DNA of 64,000 nucleotides from Pseudoflavonifractor sp. MSJ-37 (GCF_018917965.1 NZ_JAHLPP010000004.1:62001-126000), one strand, 5' to 3'. Counted from the stretch's first letter, positions 51,493 to 59,383 are shown. Notes: generated from the letters alone by a model not told the origin. Program-made: numbers and translations.

Positions 51493-51984
51493 ATGTCCTG
51501 TCCAAACTGTCACCATGAGCTGGAGCCCGGCTTCCTGTACGCCGAGGCGGCGGCCTGGAGCATGCGGCCCCGCCAGTTCCTGTTCCGGCAGAGCGCTGAG
51601 GGATACTTCCTGCAGGGGCGGCGGCGGGGCGTCCGGACCATGGAGGCTTTCCGCTGTCCAGTCTGCGGCATGATCGTGATCGGCGGGGACGAGCCCTGCC
51701 CGGACTGCGGAGCGGGCCACATCCATGGCTTTTTCCAGAGCGGCGGCGATTTGGCGTGGTGCGGCCGGATCTGGTTCGCCACCGATGGGCTGACGCCCCG
51801 GCAGGTCCGGGCGGCCAAAGTGGTCCGGCGGATCTGGCCGTGGATCGTGGGGAGCGCCTATCTGCTGGCGTTCATCCTGGCGTTGAGCCGGGTGAGCTGG
51901 CTGATCTGGTTCCTGACGGTGCTGGGGGCGGTCCTGGCCCTCTATGGGATCTATCGCTGGTGTTTGACGTATCCATCCAGATGA
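51493..51984 (+). CDS. Zinc-ribbon membrane protein
   Basis: A 163-residue protein with three CxxC pairs: MSCPNCHHELEPGFLYAEAA at the N-terminus, FRCPVCGMIVIGG near residue 55 and EPCPDCGAGHIHG near residue 70. The last 50 residues hold two hydrophobic segments (WIVGSAYLLAFILAL and LIWFLTVLGAVLALYGIYRW). The N-terminal part resembles the PF20097/DUF6487 zinc-ribbon group. Function is unknown. It is 14 bases upstream of a lipoprotein gene, so they may be co-expressed. Confidence 0.75.
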   Translation: MSCPNCHHELEPGFLYAEAAAWSMRPRQFLFRQSAEGYFLQGRRRGVRTMEAFRCPVCGMIVIGGDEPCPDCGAGHIHGFFQSGGDLAWCGRIWFATDGLTPRQVRAAKVVRRIWPWIVGSAYLLAFILALSRVSWLIWFLTVLGAVLALYGIYRWCLTYPSR

Positions 51985-51998
51985 AGAGGAGGTACATC

Positions 51999-52547
51999 AT
52001 GAAACATGTCGATCGGCTCCTGCCGCTCTTGGGCGCGGCGCTCCTGACGGCCCTGAGCGGCTGTGCCCCGGCGGCGGCTCCAACATCCACGCCGATCCAA
52101 ACGGCGGTGGAGCCAAGCCCCACGGCCGTCCCGGCGGATGACGCGCTGGAGGCGGCGGTCCATGAGGCGGTGATGGAGCACTATGGGGCGATGTTCCGGG
52201 AGGGCGATGACCAGACCTTCGCCACGGAGTACCACGAGGTCCTCCGGACCGTGCCGGAGGAGGGCGGCGAGGAGGTCTATCTGGCCGTCCTCTATGCCCA
52301 GTACCAGGAACAGGATGGCGATGTCACCATGACCGGCGGGGCCAGCGGGCCCTGCGCGGTCCGCTTCGATGTAGGGGATGACGGGAGCTATACCATGACG
52401 GAGTTCTGGGAGCCAGAGGATGGCGAGGGCTATGCCGCCTCTCTGAAAGAGCGCTTCCCGGAGGACGTGGATCCCACCCTCCCGGCGGATGCCGCGTCCA
52501 TCTGCGATCAGCAGGCCAGAGACTACTTTGGCCGGAAAAACGGCTGA
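51999..52547 (+). CDS. Small lipoprotein of unknown function
   Basis: A 182-residue protein. The signal MKHVDRLLPLLGAALLTALSGC ends in a clear lipobox (LSGC), followed by an Ala/Pro/Thr-rich linker and a compact acidic domain (residues of about 47-182) rich in Glu, Asp, Tyr and Gly. GAGGAGG is eight bases before the ATG at 51999. I do not recognise a family. The domain looks NTF2-like in its opening helix pattern (HEAVMEHYGAMFREGDDQTF), which is only a weak hint. Confidence 0.75.
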   Translation: MKHVDRLLPLLGAALLTALSGCAPAAAPTSTPIQTAVEPSPTAVPADDALEAAVHEAVMEHYGAMFREGDDQTFATEYHEVLRTVPEEGGEEVYLAVLYAQYQEQDGDVTMTGGASGPCAVRFDVGDDGSYTMTEFWEPEDGEGYAASLKERFPEDVDPTLPADAASICDQQARDYFGRKNG

Positions 52548-52577
52548 CAGGACCGCCGCGGATCGTCTCGATAAAAC

Positions 52578-52618
52578 AGGACCGCCGCCCACCGGAGAAC
52601 GGTGGGCGGCGGTCCTTA
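52578..52618. terminator. Terminator between lipoprotein and HpcH/HpaI genes
   Basis: A perfect 16-bp stem (52578-52593 with 52601-52616). T runs are short on both sides, so efficiency is uncertain. Confidence 0.7.
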
Positions 52619-52648
52619 TGCTGTTTCAGGAAAACCTGGGAAGATGAC

Positions 52649-53416
52649 TTACGCCTCGCCCTTGGCGCGCTTCAGCATGTCCATGAAGCCGCGGGTGATG
52701 AGGGTGGTGGCCATGCCGAAGGGGATGTACTTGAAGCCCTGCTCGGCGCGCATCTTGGCGACCTCGGGATACTCAGCGTACACACCGGGGATCTTGCCGT
52801 ACTTCTTGCAGGCGGCCAGCACGATCTCGGCGGCCTCCTCGATGCGGGGATGGTCGGTCTGGCCGGGGATGCCCATGGACTGGGACATATCATAGGGCCC
52901 GAGGAAGAGGACGTCCACGCCGTCCACGGCGGCGATCTCTTCGATGTTCTTGAGGCCCACGATGTTCTCGATGTGGACGGACACCAGAGTCTCCTCGTTC
53001 TCGTGCTTGATGTACTCGGTGAAGGGAGTCTTGCCGTAGTCGCAGGAGCGGGTCATGGCGGAGCCGCGGATGCCCATGGGGTAGTACTTGGCGCGGCGGA
53101 CGGCCAGCTCAGCGTCCTCCTTGGTGTTGATCTGGGGGACCTGCACGCCGTAGGCGCCCACATCCAGGAGCCGCAGGATCTCGGTCTCGCCGTTGAAGGT
53201 GGCGCGGGCGATGGGGGTGGTGCCGCCCAGCTGAGCGGCACGGACCAGACCCATGGTGGTCTCAGGGGACATATAGCCATGCTCGCAGTCCAGGATCACG
53301 AAATCGAAGCCGGCCAGACCGCCGATCTCGACCACGTCGCTGGAATTCAGGCACATGAAGGTGCCGAAGCAGGTCTTGCCCGCATAGAGGTCGTGCTTGA
53401 GCTTGTTGGTGAACAT
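52649..53416 (-). CDS. HpcH/HpaI family aldolase
   Basis: A 255-residue TIM-barrel class II pyruvate-type aldolase. FGTFMCLNSSDVVEIGGLAG, FVILDCEHGYMSPETT (Asp, Glu and His of the metal/base site), the catalytic-Arg equivalent in PIARATF, VSVHIENIVGLKNIEEIAA and VLFLGPYDMSQSMG (metal-binding Glu and Asp region) are family hallmarks. These enzymes reversibly split 4-hydroxy-2-oxo acids or citramalate-like compounds into pyruvate and an aldehyde. It is a single gene with a 160-base leader. The substrate is not evident. Confidence 0.92.
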   Translation of the reverse strand: MFTNKLKHDLYAGKTCFGTFMCLNSSDVVEIGGLAGFDFVILDCEHGYMSPETTMGLVRAAQLGGTTPIARATFNGETEILRLLDVGAYGVQVPQINTKEDAELAVRRAKYYPMGIRGSAMTRSCDYGKTPFTEYIKHENEETLVSVHIENIVGLKNIEEIAAVDGVDVLFLGPYDMSQSMGIPGQTDHPRIEEAAEIVLAACKKYGKIPGVYAEYPEVAKMRAEQGFKYIPFGMATTLITRGFMDMLKRAKGEA

Positions 53417-53499
53417 ATCAAAATTCCTCCCAGGGCCTGTCTCGGGCCAGCGGAAAGGACCGGCCCCGGGGCAGACAAATCATTGACATCGCGTCGTGT

Positions 53500-53518
53500 G
53501 ATCCCGTATCACGGGATC
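53500..53518. promoter_or_regulatory. Inverted repeat in the HpcH/HpaI leader
   Basis: GATCCCGT-ATC-ACGGGATC (53500-53507 with 53511-53518) lies in the 5' leader, about 60 bases downstream of the predicted start. It could be an operator or an RNA hairpin. Confidence 0.45.
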
Positions 53519-53582
53519 AGTTTCCAAAGAAAAGGGAAAAGAAAGATGGTCCTTGCGGAGACCTTCCGCTCGGTCCGCTGTC

Positions 53583-53611
53583 ATCATAGCGAAAAAAGGA
53601 GTTTTTGTCAA
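53583..53611 (-). promoter_or_regulatory. Promoter of the HpcH/HpaI aldolase gene
   Basis: On the minus strand consensus TTGACA (53606-53611), 17-base spacer and TATGAT (53583-53588). The leader is about 160 bases. Confidence 0.85.
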
Positions 53612-53711
53612 GAGATATCTGCACGATATTGGACGCTTATGTGGAAAAATGATAGATTTCAGCCAAAATGCCGAAACGAGAGTCTCGAAATGGAACAGCT
53701 GGAGGAAACGC

Positions 53712-53740
53712 TTGCGGACCGGTGAGATCTGTGGTAGGAT
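53712..53740 (+). promoter_or_regulatory. Promoter of the exonuclease gene
   Basis: TTGCGG (53712-53717) and TAGGAT (53735-53740) are 17 bases apart; the leader would be about 35 bases. Confidence 0.6.
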
Positions 53741-53779
53741 CAGTGGAGGAGAAACGAGCGGCAGAAAGCAGGGAAAGAC

Positions 53780-54460
53780 ATGTATGACACCCATATTTTC
53801 CTGGATTTCGAGATGAACCCCATCCCCAGGGAATATAAAGAGGCGCGGGCGCTGGCCCGCAGTGAGATCATCGAGATCGGCGCGGTGAAGCTGGACGCGG
53901 ATTATCGACTGGTGGACCGCTATTCCAAATATGTGAAGCCGGACTATGCGCCGATCCACAAGCGGATCACGGAGCTCACCGGCATCACCGACCGGGACGT
54001 GGCGGACGCCAAGCCCTTCGCCCCCGCCATGGCGGAGTTTGCGGAGTGGATCGGGGAGGGCCGGGGACGGATCTACTCCTGGAGCCGGAGCGACCAGTCC
54101 CAACTCTACAACGAGAGCTGGCTCAAGGAGTCGGAACTGCCCTGGCAGCTGGAACAGCGCTGGATCGACTTCCAGGCGGTATACACCCGGCTGATCGGGC
54201 TGTCCCGCTCCAACCCCCTCTCCCTCCAGAACGCGCTGGGCGCGGCGGAGTACCGCTTCGCCGGTGAGGCCCACCGGGCGGTGCAGGACGCGGAGAACTC
54301 CGCCTCCCTTCTGATCCTGGTGAAGGAAGGCCGTCTGGCCGAGCAGGCCAAGATCGTAATGGAGGCCATGCGGCCCAAGCAGGACCACAGCTTCGCTCTG
54401 GACAGCGCGGCGGCGGACAAGCTCCGGGAGTATCTGGCCCGGACCGGAGGGCAGGGCTGA
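53780..54460 (+). CDS. DEDDh 3'-5' exonuclease
   Basis: A 226-residue exonuclease of the RNase T/DNA polymerase III epsilon family. Exo I is IFLDFEMNPIP (catalytic Asp/Glu), followed by EIIEIGAVKLD and RITELTGITDRDV. Exo III is HRAVQDAENSASLL, carrying the His and Asp that complete the DEDDh set. The ribosome site is weak (GGGA before the ATG). It is a single gene between two terminators; its nucleic acid target is not known. Confidence 0.9.
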   Translation: MYDTHIFLDFEMNPIPREYKEARALARSEIIEIGAVKLDADYRLVDRYSKYVKPDYAPIHKRITELTGITDRDVADAKPFAPAMAEFAEWIGEGRGRIYSWSRSDQSQLYNESWLKESELPWQLEQRWIDFQAVYTRLIGLSRSNPLSLQNALGAAEYRFAGEAHRAVQDAENSASLLILVKEGRLAEQAKIVMEAMRPKQDHSFALDSAAADKLREYLARTGGQG

Positions 54461-54490
54461 ACCGCCTTCTCTGCCGTGATAGAGATAAAA

Positions 54491-54538
54491 ACGGATCCCC
54501 GGTGGGAGCAGTGCTGTTCCCGCCGGGGATCCGTCTTG
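54491..54538. terminator. Bidirectional terminator (exonuclease / P-type ATPase)
   Basis: A 17-bp stem (54491-54507 with 54518-54534, one G-T pair) flanked by AAAA on the left and CTTGTTTT on the right, between convergent genes. Confidence 0.88.
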
Positions 54539-54563
54539 TTTTGTGGGACGCGCTCCGGCCGGA

Positions 54564-56648
54564 TCAGACCTCGTCGGGGAGAAGGTCGGTCATGCCGTGG
54601 ATGCCCACCGCCAGGGTAGACATATTGTGCAGGAAAGCGGAGGCGCCGGGGGCCAGCACACCGGCCAGGCCCAGGGCCAGAAGACCGGAATTGAAGCCCA
54701 TCACGAAGCGGTAGTTTGCGTGGATCCGCTTCATGAGCAGGTCGCTGATGGCCTTCAGCGTCACCAGACCGCCCAGATCGTTGTGGGACAGGGTGATGTC
54801 GGCGATCTCACGGGCCAGCTGAGAACCCTCCCGGATGGCGATGCCGGCGTCCGCCGCGGACAAGGCGGGCGAGTCGTTGATGCCGTCGCCGATCATGATG
54901 ACCTTCCGTCCGGCGGCGTGCTCGGTCTGGACATAGGCGGCTTTGTCATCGGGCAGGACCTCAGAGTGGTACTCGTCCACTCCCACCCGCTTGGCGATGG
55001 CCCGGGCGGTGCGCTCACTGTCGCCGGTCATCATGACGATCTTCCGGATGCCCAGTTCCTTCAGGCGGCGGATGACCTCCGGGGCCTCGGGGCGCAGGGG
55101 ATCCTCGATGCAGATGACGGCGACCAGCTCGCCGCCGATGGCCAGATAGAGGTGGGAACAGTCGTCGGGGAGGGCGTCGAACTTGGCCTGCTCTCCGGCG
55201 GGGATGGCGCAGTGCTCATCCTCGAAGATGAAGTGGTGGCTACCGATCCGGACCTGCTGGCCGTCGATCTCAGAGGCGATGCCGTGGGCGATCACATAGT
55301 GGACCTTGGCGTGCATCTCCTCATGGCGGAGCCGCTTCTGGGCGGCCTCCCGCACCACCGCGTTGGCGATGGAGTGGGGGAAATGCTCCTCCAGACAGGC
55401 GGCGATCCGGAGCATCTCGTCGGGGTCGTTCCCGCCGAAGGGCTCCACCATGCGGACCATGGGCTGGGCTTTGGTGAGGGTGCCGGTCTTATCGAAGACG
55501 ATGGTGTCCGCGCCGGCCACAGCCTCCAGGAACTTGCCGCCCTTGACGGTGATCTGATGCTCGCTGCACTCCCGGATGGCCGAGAGGACGGACACGGGCA
55601 TGGACAGCTTCAGCGCGCAGGAGAAGTCCACCATAAGGATGGATACCGCCTTCTGTACGTTCCGGGTCAGCAGGTAAGTCAGGGCCGTGCCCAGGAAGCT
55701 GTAAGGCACCAGCTTGTCCGCCAGATGGGCGGCACTGCTCTCCACAGAGGACTTGAGCTGCTCCGTATCCTCGATCATCTGGATGATCTTCTCATACCGG
55801 GTGGCGCCTGCGGCCTTCTGGATGCGGATGGCCAGGTCGCCCTCCTCCAGCGCGGTGCCGGCATAGACAGTAGCGCCCGGAGTCTTTTTCACGGGAAGGG
55901 GCTCGCCGGTGAGGGAGGCCTGGTTGACCATGGCTTCGCCCTCCTCCACGGCGCCGTCCAGCGGGATGACGGAGCCCACGGTCACGTGGATCAGGTCGCC
56001 GGGCTCCACCTGGCTGACCGGGACCTGGACGTCGCCGTCAGGACGGCGGAGCCAGACCTTGTCCACATTGAGGGACATACTGCCGGCCAGGTCGGCCACG
56101 GACTTCTTGTGGGTCCACTCCTCCATCAGGTCGCCGATGCCCAGCAGGAACATCACCGAACTGGCGGTGGAGAGATCCCGACGGATCAGGGAGACCAAGA
56201 TGGCGGTGGCATCCAGCACGGGGACCTCCAGCTTCCGCTGGGCCAGACACCGCAGACCGGCCTTCAGATACCGGACGGACAGGACGATGGCCTTCAGGGC
56301 CCGGATAGGCGCGGGGAGCACGGCCCGCAGAGCGAAGTGCGCTACGGTCCGGCTGATGAGCTTCTCCTGATAATAGCGGTCGAGGGAGCGGGACGTGTGC
56401 TCGGGCACCAGCTTCTTCACCGTGTCGCTGGCCAGAGAGAAGCGGCAGATGCGGTGGAGGAGCTCCTCCCGGCTGCCCTGATAGGTGACCACAGCGTTAC
56501 CGCTGCGGTCATAGACCTTGGCGGCCTTGACGCCGGGCAGGGAGAGGAGGTAATAAAGGAGGGCGTCGGCCTGGTCGCAGGTCAGGCGTCCGTAGCTGGT
56601 GGTGAAACGGATACGCCCCGGGATGGAATGTGCGATGCGGATCGTCAT
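54564..56648 (-). CDS. Heavy-metal P1B-type ATPase
   Basis: A 694-residue metal-exporting P-type ATPase. The first 70 residues (MTIRIAHSIPGRIRFTTSYG onward) form an HMA_2-like domain lacking a CxxC. It shows the actuator loop NQASLTGEPLPVKK, phosphorylation site VFDKTGTLTK, the HP-type EEHFPHSIANAVV and hinge MIGDGINDSPAL. The membrane ion motif is FSCALKLSMP instead of CPC or SPC, so classic copper or zinc export is doubtful. It follows a small Cys-rich membrane protein by seven bases, an arrangement like mycobacterial CtpC with its metallochaperone PacL1. Substrate metal is unresolved. Confidence 0.9.
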   Translation of the reverse strand: MTIRIAHSIPGRIRFTTSYGRLTCDQADALLYYLLSLPGVKAAKVYDRSGNAVVTYQGSREELLHRICRFSLASDTVKKLVPEHTSRSLDRYYQEKLISRTVAHFALRAVLPAPIRALKAIVLSVRYLKAGLRCLAQRKLEVPVLDATAILVSLIRRDLSTASSVMFLLGIGDLMEEWTHKKSVADLAGSMSLNVDKVWLRRPDGDVQVPVSQVEPGDLIHVTVGSVIPLDGAVEEGEAMVNQASLTGEPLPVKKTPGATVYAGTALEEGDLAIRIQKAAGATRYEKIIQMIEDTEQLKSSVESSAAHLADKLVPYSFLGTALTYLLTRNVQKAVSILMVDFSCALKLSMPVSVLSAIRECSEHQITVKGGKFLEAVAGADTIVFDKTGTLTKAQPMVRMVEPFGGNDPDEMLRIAACLEEHFPHSIANAVVREAAQKRLRHEEMHAKVHYVIAHGIASEIDGQQVRIGSHHFIFEDEHCAIPAGEQAKFDALPDDCSHLYLAIGGELVAVICIEDPLRPEAPEVIRRLKELGIRKIVMMTGDSERTARAIAKRVGVDEYHSEVLPDDKAAYVQTEHAAGRKVIMIGDGINDSPALSAADAGIAIREGSQLAREIADITLSHNDLGGLVTLKAISDLLMKRIHANYRFVMGFNSGLLALGLAGVLAPGASAFLHNMSTLAVGIHGMTDLLPDEV

Positions 56649-56655
56649 AAAAGGA

Positions 56656-56958
56656 TCACACCTCGGCAGCGGCGGCCTCGGCGTCACAGCCGCAGCCGCA
56701 CTCACAGTCATCAGAGCACTCCTCGGAGGCGGCGGCACGGGCGGCGTTGATCTCCTTGGCCTCGGCCAGCACGTCGCCGGCGTTCTCCTGGATCTTGCTG
56801 ACCACGTCCATCACGCACTCCTTGGCGCGCAGGACGGCAGCGGTGGTGTGGGCATAGGCGCGCTTGGCGTCCTGGCTGGACAGGATCTTGACACCGGCAG
56901 TACCGAACGCGACGCCGCCGACGAACAGAGCGATCTCCTTAGCATAACGGATCTTCAT
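56656..56958 (-). CDS. Small membrane protein with Cys-rich tail (DUF6110-like, PacL-like)
   Basis: A 100-residue protein. An N-terminal hydrophobic segment (IALFVGGVAFGTAGVKIL) is followed by a helical stretch (SQDAKRAYAHTTAAVLRAKE) and a coiled region. The acidic C-terminus SDDCECGCGCDAEAA has four cysteines in CxCxCxC spacing, a plausible metal-binding tail. Size, TM placement and metal-binding tail recall PacL1 (DUF1490), which partners CtpC and has a His/Asp tail. It lies directly before the P-type ATPase gene. Start chosen at 56958 with GAGG nine bases upstream. Confidence 0.8.
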   Translation of the reverse strand: MKIRYAKEIALFVGGVAFGTAGVKILSSQDAKRAYAHTTAAVLRAKECVMDVVSKIQENAGDVLAEAKEINAARAAASEECSDDCECGCGCDAEAAAAEV

Positions 56959-57026
56959 GATAGATTACCTCATTTCTATAAAATATACGGATGTAGGATG
57001 GGAGGGCTGCCCGGGACCGGAGCGGC

Positions 57027-57107
57027 TCACTGCCGGTGATAGCCGGTCCAAAAGGCCATCACGCCGCAAAAGACCATGGCCCAAGCCCAGAACAGATGCT
57101 TCTTCAC
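57027..57107 (-). CDS. 26-residue membrane peptide upstream of the metal ATPase
   Basis: A short frame from a GTG at 57105-57107 to TGA at 57027-57029. The product is Trp/Phe-rich and would span the membrane once (KKHLFWAWAMVFCGVMAFWT, then GYHRQ). A near-perfect ribosome site, AAAGGAGGT, lies eight bases before the GTG, which supports real translation. It is the first gene after the promoter at 57215-57243 and precedes the Cys-rich protein and ATPase. Function is unknown; it may be an accessory subunit. Confidence 0.65.
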   Translation of the reverse strand: MKKHLFWAWAMVFCGVMAFWTGYHRQ

Positions 57108-57151
57108 GCGAGATACCTCCTTTGGGACGGATAGTTGCCCGGAACAAACCG

Positions 57152-57177
57152 GAAAAGTTATATAAAACTAACTTTTC
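57152..57177. promoter_or_regulatory. Inverted repeat before the metal ATPase operon
   Basis: GAAAAGTTA (57152-57160) and TAACTTTTC (57169-57177) are perfect arms around an 8-base AT spacer. Position between promoter and first gene suggests an operator, possibly for a metal-sensing regulator, or an RNA hairpin. Confidence 0.55.
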
Positions 57178-57214
57178 TGATATAAAAACGGGATGTTTCC
57201 CGTTCTGTGGCCCT

Positions 57215-57243
57215 ATTTTACTTCTGCTTGGCACAAATGTCAA
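57215..57243 (-). promoter_or_regulatory. Promoter of the metal ATPase operon
   Basis: On the minus strand TTGACA (57238-57243), a 17-base spacer and TAAAAT (57215-57220). A small CGGGA/TCCCG hairpin and the inverted repeat follow in the leader of about 100 bases. Confidence 0.82.
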
Positions 57244-57351
57244 TATAAAATTTGAAAACTGGATGAGACGGTAAAAATCGAAGCAGAACGATGAGTTTAT
57301 GATGATGGTTGTAAGGAAAGACTAACAAAAATGTGTCAAAACAGCGAGACC

Positions 57352-57380
57352 TTTACAGAAGATCGGAAACATGGTAGAAT
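57352..57380 (+). promoter_or_regulatory. Promoter of queT
   Basis: TTTACA (57352-57357) and TAGAAT (57375-57380) are 17 bases apart, with a start near 57387 and a leader of about 170 bases. Confidence 0.78.
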
Positions 57381-57386
57381 ACGTCC

Positions 57387-57556
57387 GACTGGTTTCCAAC
57401 CCAGTCCAAGCCCGACCGGCCGTCCAGGCTGGGGCGCGTCCCGGCAGTCAGTGGGACACAGCACGGAACCTCTTCGAGCGAGGCTCTGTCGGGTTCGTTC
57501 GGCGGGGCAGTCCCCCCGATCCGTTCTCTAAACAAAAAATGGGAGGAAAACGACCT
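57387..57556 (+). promoter_or_regulatory. Structured queT leader, candidate preQ1 riboswitch
   Basis: The leader is GC-rich and folded, with several short complementary segments (for example CCTC-TTCGAGC-GAGG near 57470 and CGGCGGGG/TCCCCCCG near 57502-57525). queT genes are commonly controlled by preQ1 riboswitches; the compact class I and II cores are not recognisable here, so a class III or other element is possible. The assignment rests on gene identity and leader size. Confidence 0.45.
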
Positions 57557-58105
57557 ATGACATCCGATCAGACCAGAAAGCGCCCGTCCCTGGCGGGACA
57601 GATCACCATGGCGGCTATGGTGGCCGCCCTCTACGCCGTGCTGAGCTATTTCGGCAATATCTTCGGCCTGACCTACGGACCGATCCAGTGCCGGTTCTCG
57701 GAGGCACTGTGCGTCCTGCCGTTCCTGTTCCCGGCCACGGTGCCCGGACTGTTCGTGGGCTGTCTCATCACCAACCTGATGAGTACCGTGGGCCCGCTGG
57801 ACATCGTGCTGGGCTCTCTGGCCACCCTGCTGGCCGCGTTCCTGACGTCCAGGATGCCCAACCGCTGGCTGGCTCCCTTGCCTCCGGTGATCTGCAACGG
57901 CGTGATCATCGGCGCGATGATCGCCTGGTATGAGGTGGGCTTCGGCCCTCGTTTCTGGGGGCTTTTCGCCTTCAACGGCATCACCGTGGCCCTGGGCGAG
58001 CTGCTGGCCTGCTATGTGCTGGGCGAGATCCTGCTGACCGTCCTGCCCCGCGTGAAGTACTTCCGGGGCCTGATGTCCGCCGCCCGTCTGGACTTGGGCC
58101 GCTAA
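57557..58105 (+). CDS. queT: QueT family ECF transporter S component
   Basis: A 182-residue membrane protein with about five or six hydrophobic segments. It opens MTSDQTRKRPSLAGQITMAA and continues AALYAVLSYFGNIFGLTYGP, IQCRFSEALCVLPFLFPATV, LFVGCLITNLMSTVGPLDIV and ICNGVIIGAMIAWYEV, matching QueT, the substrate-binding component for uptake of a queuosine precursor. It would work with a general ECF energising module not found here. GGAGG is ten bases from the ATG at 57557. It is a single gene with its own long leader and a terminator. Confidence 0.92.
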   Translation: MTSDQTRKRPSLAGQITMAAMVAALYAVLSYFGNIFGLTYGPIQCRFSEALCVLPFLFPATVPGLFVGCLITNLMSTVGPLDIVLGSLATLLAAFLTSRMPNRWLAPLPPVICNGVIIGAMIAWYEVGFGPRFWGLFAFNGITVALGELLACYVLGEILLTVLPRVKYFRGLMSAARLDLGR

Positions 58106-58194
58106 AAAGGCGACATCGGCTCCCGTGTGACGGAGCGATAGAGATAAAAGACCTTTACATAGAAAATTGAGATAGAGACGTTTGTTGGAACTCC

Positions 58195-58237
58195 AGGACC
58201 GCCTTCCCCAGACTGCCGGGGAGGGCGGTCCTATTTT
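58195..58237 (+). terminator. Terminator after queT
   Basis: A 15-bp stem with one G-T pair (58195-58209 with 58218-58232) followed by ATTTTT. Confidence 0.92.
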
Positions 58238-58259
58238 TCTGGATTTTTCGCGGGAAGCG

Positions 58260-58268
58260 TGGTACACT
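58260..58268 (+). promoter_or_regulatory. Possible extended -10 of galU
   Basis: TGG-TACACT is an extended -10 motif with no clear -35, about 50 bases before the galU start. Confidence 0.4.
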
Positions 58269-58318
58269 AGAGGCGATGTGTGTGGAAGATCTTCTACTTA
58301 CCAAGGAGGTTCAGACCA

Positions 58319-59188
58319 TTGAAAGTGCGTAAAGCTGTCATCCCCGCCGCCGGACTGGGGACCCGGATGCTCCCGGCCACCAAGACGGTGCCCAAGGAGA
58401 TGCTGCCCATGGTGGACAAGCCAGTGATCCAGTACATCATCGAAGAGGCCGTGGCCGCCGGGATCGAGGATATCCTCATCGTCACCAACCGGGCCAAGTC
58501 TGCCATGGATGACTATTTCGACTATTACCCGGAGCTGGAGACCCGTCTGGTCCAGGCCGGGAAGGAGAAGGAGCTGTGCGAGGTCCGCCGGGCGGCAGAT
58601 CTGGCCAATATCTTCTATGTGCGGCAGAAGGAGACCAAAGGGCTTGGCCATGCCATCTGGCGGGCCAAGCGTTTCGTGGGGGACGAGCCCTTCGCCGTCC
58701 TGCTGGGCGATGACATCATGCGGGCGAAGAAGCCGGTCACCAAGCAGCTCATCGAGGCGGCGGAGAAGTACGACGCCTCTGCTGTGGGCGTGCAGACCGT
58801 CACCACCCAGGCCATCTCCAAGTACTCCTCCGTGAAGGTGGATCCGCTGGAGGAGCGGATCTTCTCCGTCAGCGATATGATCGAGAAGCCCCGCCCGGAG
58901 CAGATCTTCTCCAACTACGCCATCCTGGGACGGTATGTACTCAAGCCCGAGATCTTCGCCATCCTGGAGGACCTGAAGCCGGGCTACGGCGGCGAGATCC
59001 AGCTCACCGACGGCCTGAAGGAGCTCTGCCGCCGGGAGAAGATGGTGGCGGTGGACTTCGAGGGCCGCCGCTATGACACCGGGAACCTCCAGGGCTTCCT
59101 GGAGGCTACGATCGACTTCGCTCTGGACCACCCATCCACCGGGGAATGGCTCCGGAAGTTTATCAAGCAGAAGGCAGGAGCGCTCTAA
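58319..59188 (+). CDS. galU: UTP-glucose-1-phosphate uridylyltransferase
   Basis: A 289-residue enzyme making UDP-glucose. KAVIPAAGLGTRMLPATKTV is the nucleotide-binding loop, PKEMLPMVDKPVIQYIIEEA the conserved Lys/Asp block, and VLLGDDIM the metal site. YGGEIQLTDGLKEL binds glucose. The start is an unusual TTG at 58319, selected because AAGGAGGT is eight bases upstream and the protein then begins (M)KVRKAVIPAAG as in other GalU proteins. UDP-glucose serves envelope glycans and glycolipids. Confidence 0.96.
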   Translation: MKVRKAVIPAAGLGTRMLPATKTVPKEMLPMVDKPVIQYIIEEAVAAGIEDILIVTNRAKSAMDDYFDYYPELETRLVQAGKEKELCEVRRAADLANIFYVRQKETKGLGHAIWRAKRFVGDEPFAVLLGDDIMRAKKPVTKQLIEAAEKYDASAVGVQTVTTQAISKYSSVKVDPLEERIFSVSDMIEKPRPEQIFSNYAILGRYVLKPEIFAILEDLKPGYGGEIQLTDGLKELCRREKMVAVDFEGRRYDTGNLQGFLEATIDFALDHPSTGEWLRKFIKQKAGAL

Positions 59189-59210
59189 ACAGACGAAAAG
59201 ACGGGACGAT

Positions 59211-59249
59211 GGGCCGCGGAGGCGTGAAAATGCCTCCGCGGCCCGTTTT
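59211..59249 (+). terminator. Terminator after galU
   Basis: A perfect 13-bp stem (59211-59223 with 59232-59244) followed by GTTTTA. Confidence 0.85.
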
Positions 59250-59276
59250 ATCGGGGAAAAGGGGGCCAGCCGCCGC

Positions 59277-59316
59277 TTGATTTCCCGGCTGGAGTCATAT
59301 ATACTTAAAAAGTATA
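59277..59316 (+). promoter_or_regulatory. Promoter of the homocysteine methyltransferase gene with overlapping inverted repeat
   Basis: TTGATT (59277-59282), 17-base spacer, TATACT (59300-59305). The -10 is also the left arm of TATACTT-AAA-AAGTATA (59300-59316), so a protein bound there would cover the transcription start. Confidence 0.7.
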
Positions 59317-59383
59317 CGAGCCGATCGACGGTCCGGCCCTGTCTGGGCCCGGATCTGGAATATCATGAGGAGGAAACGGATCC

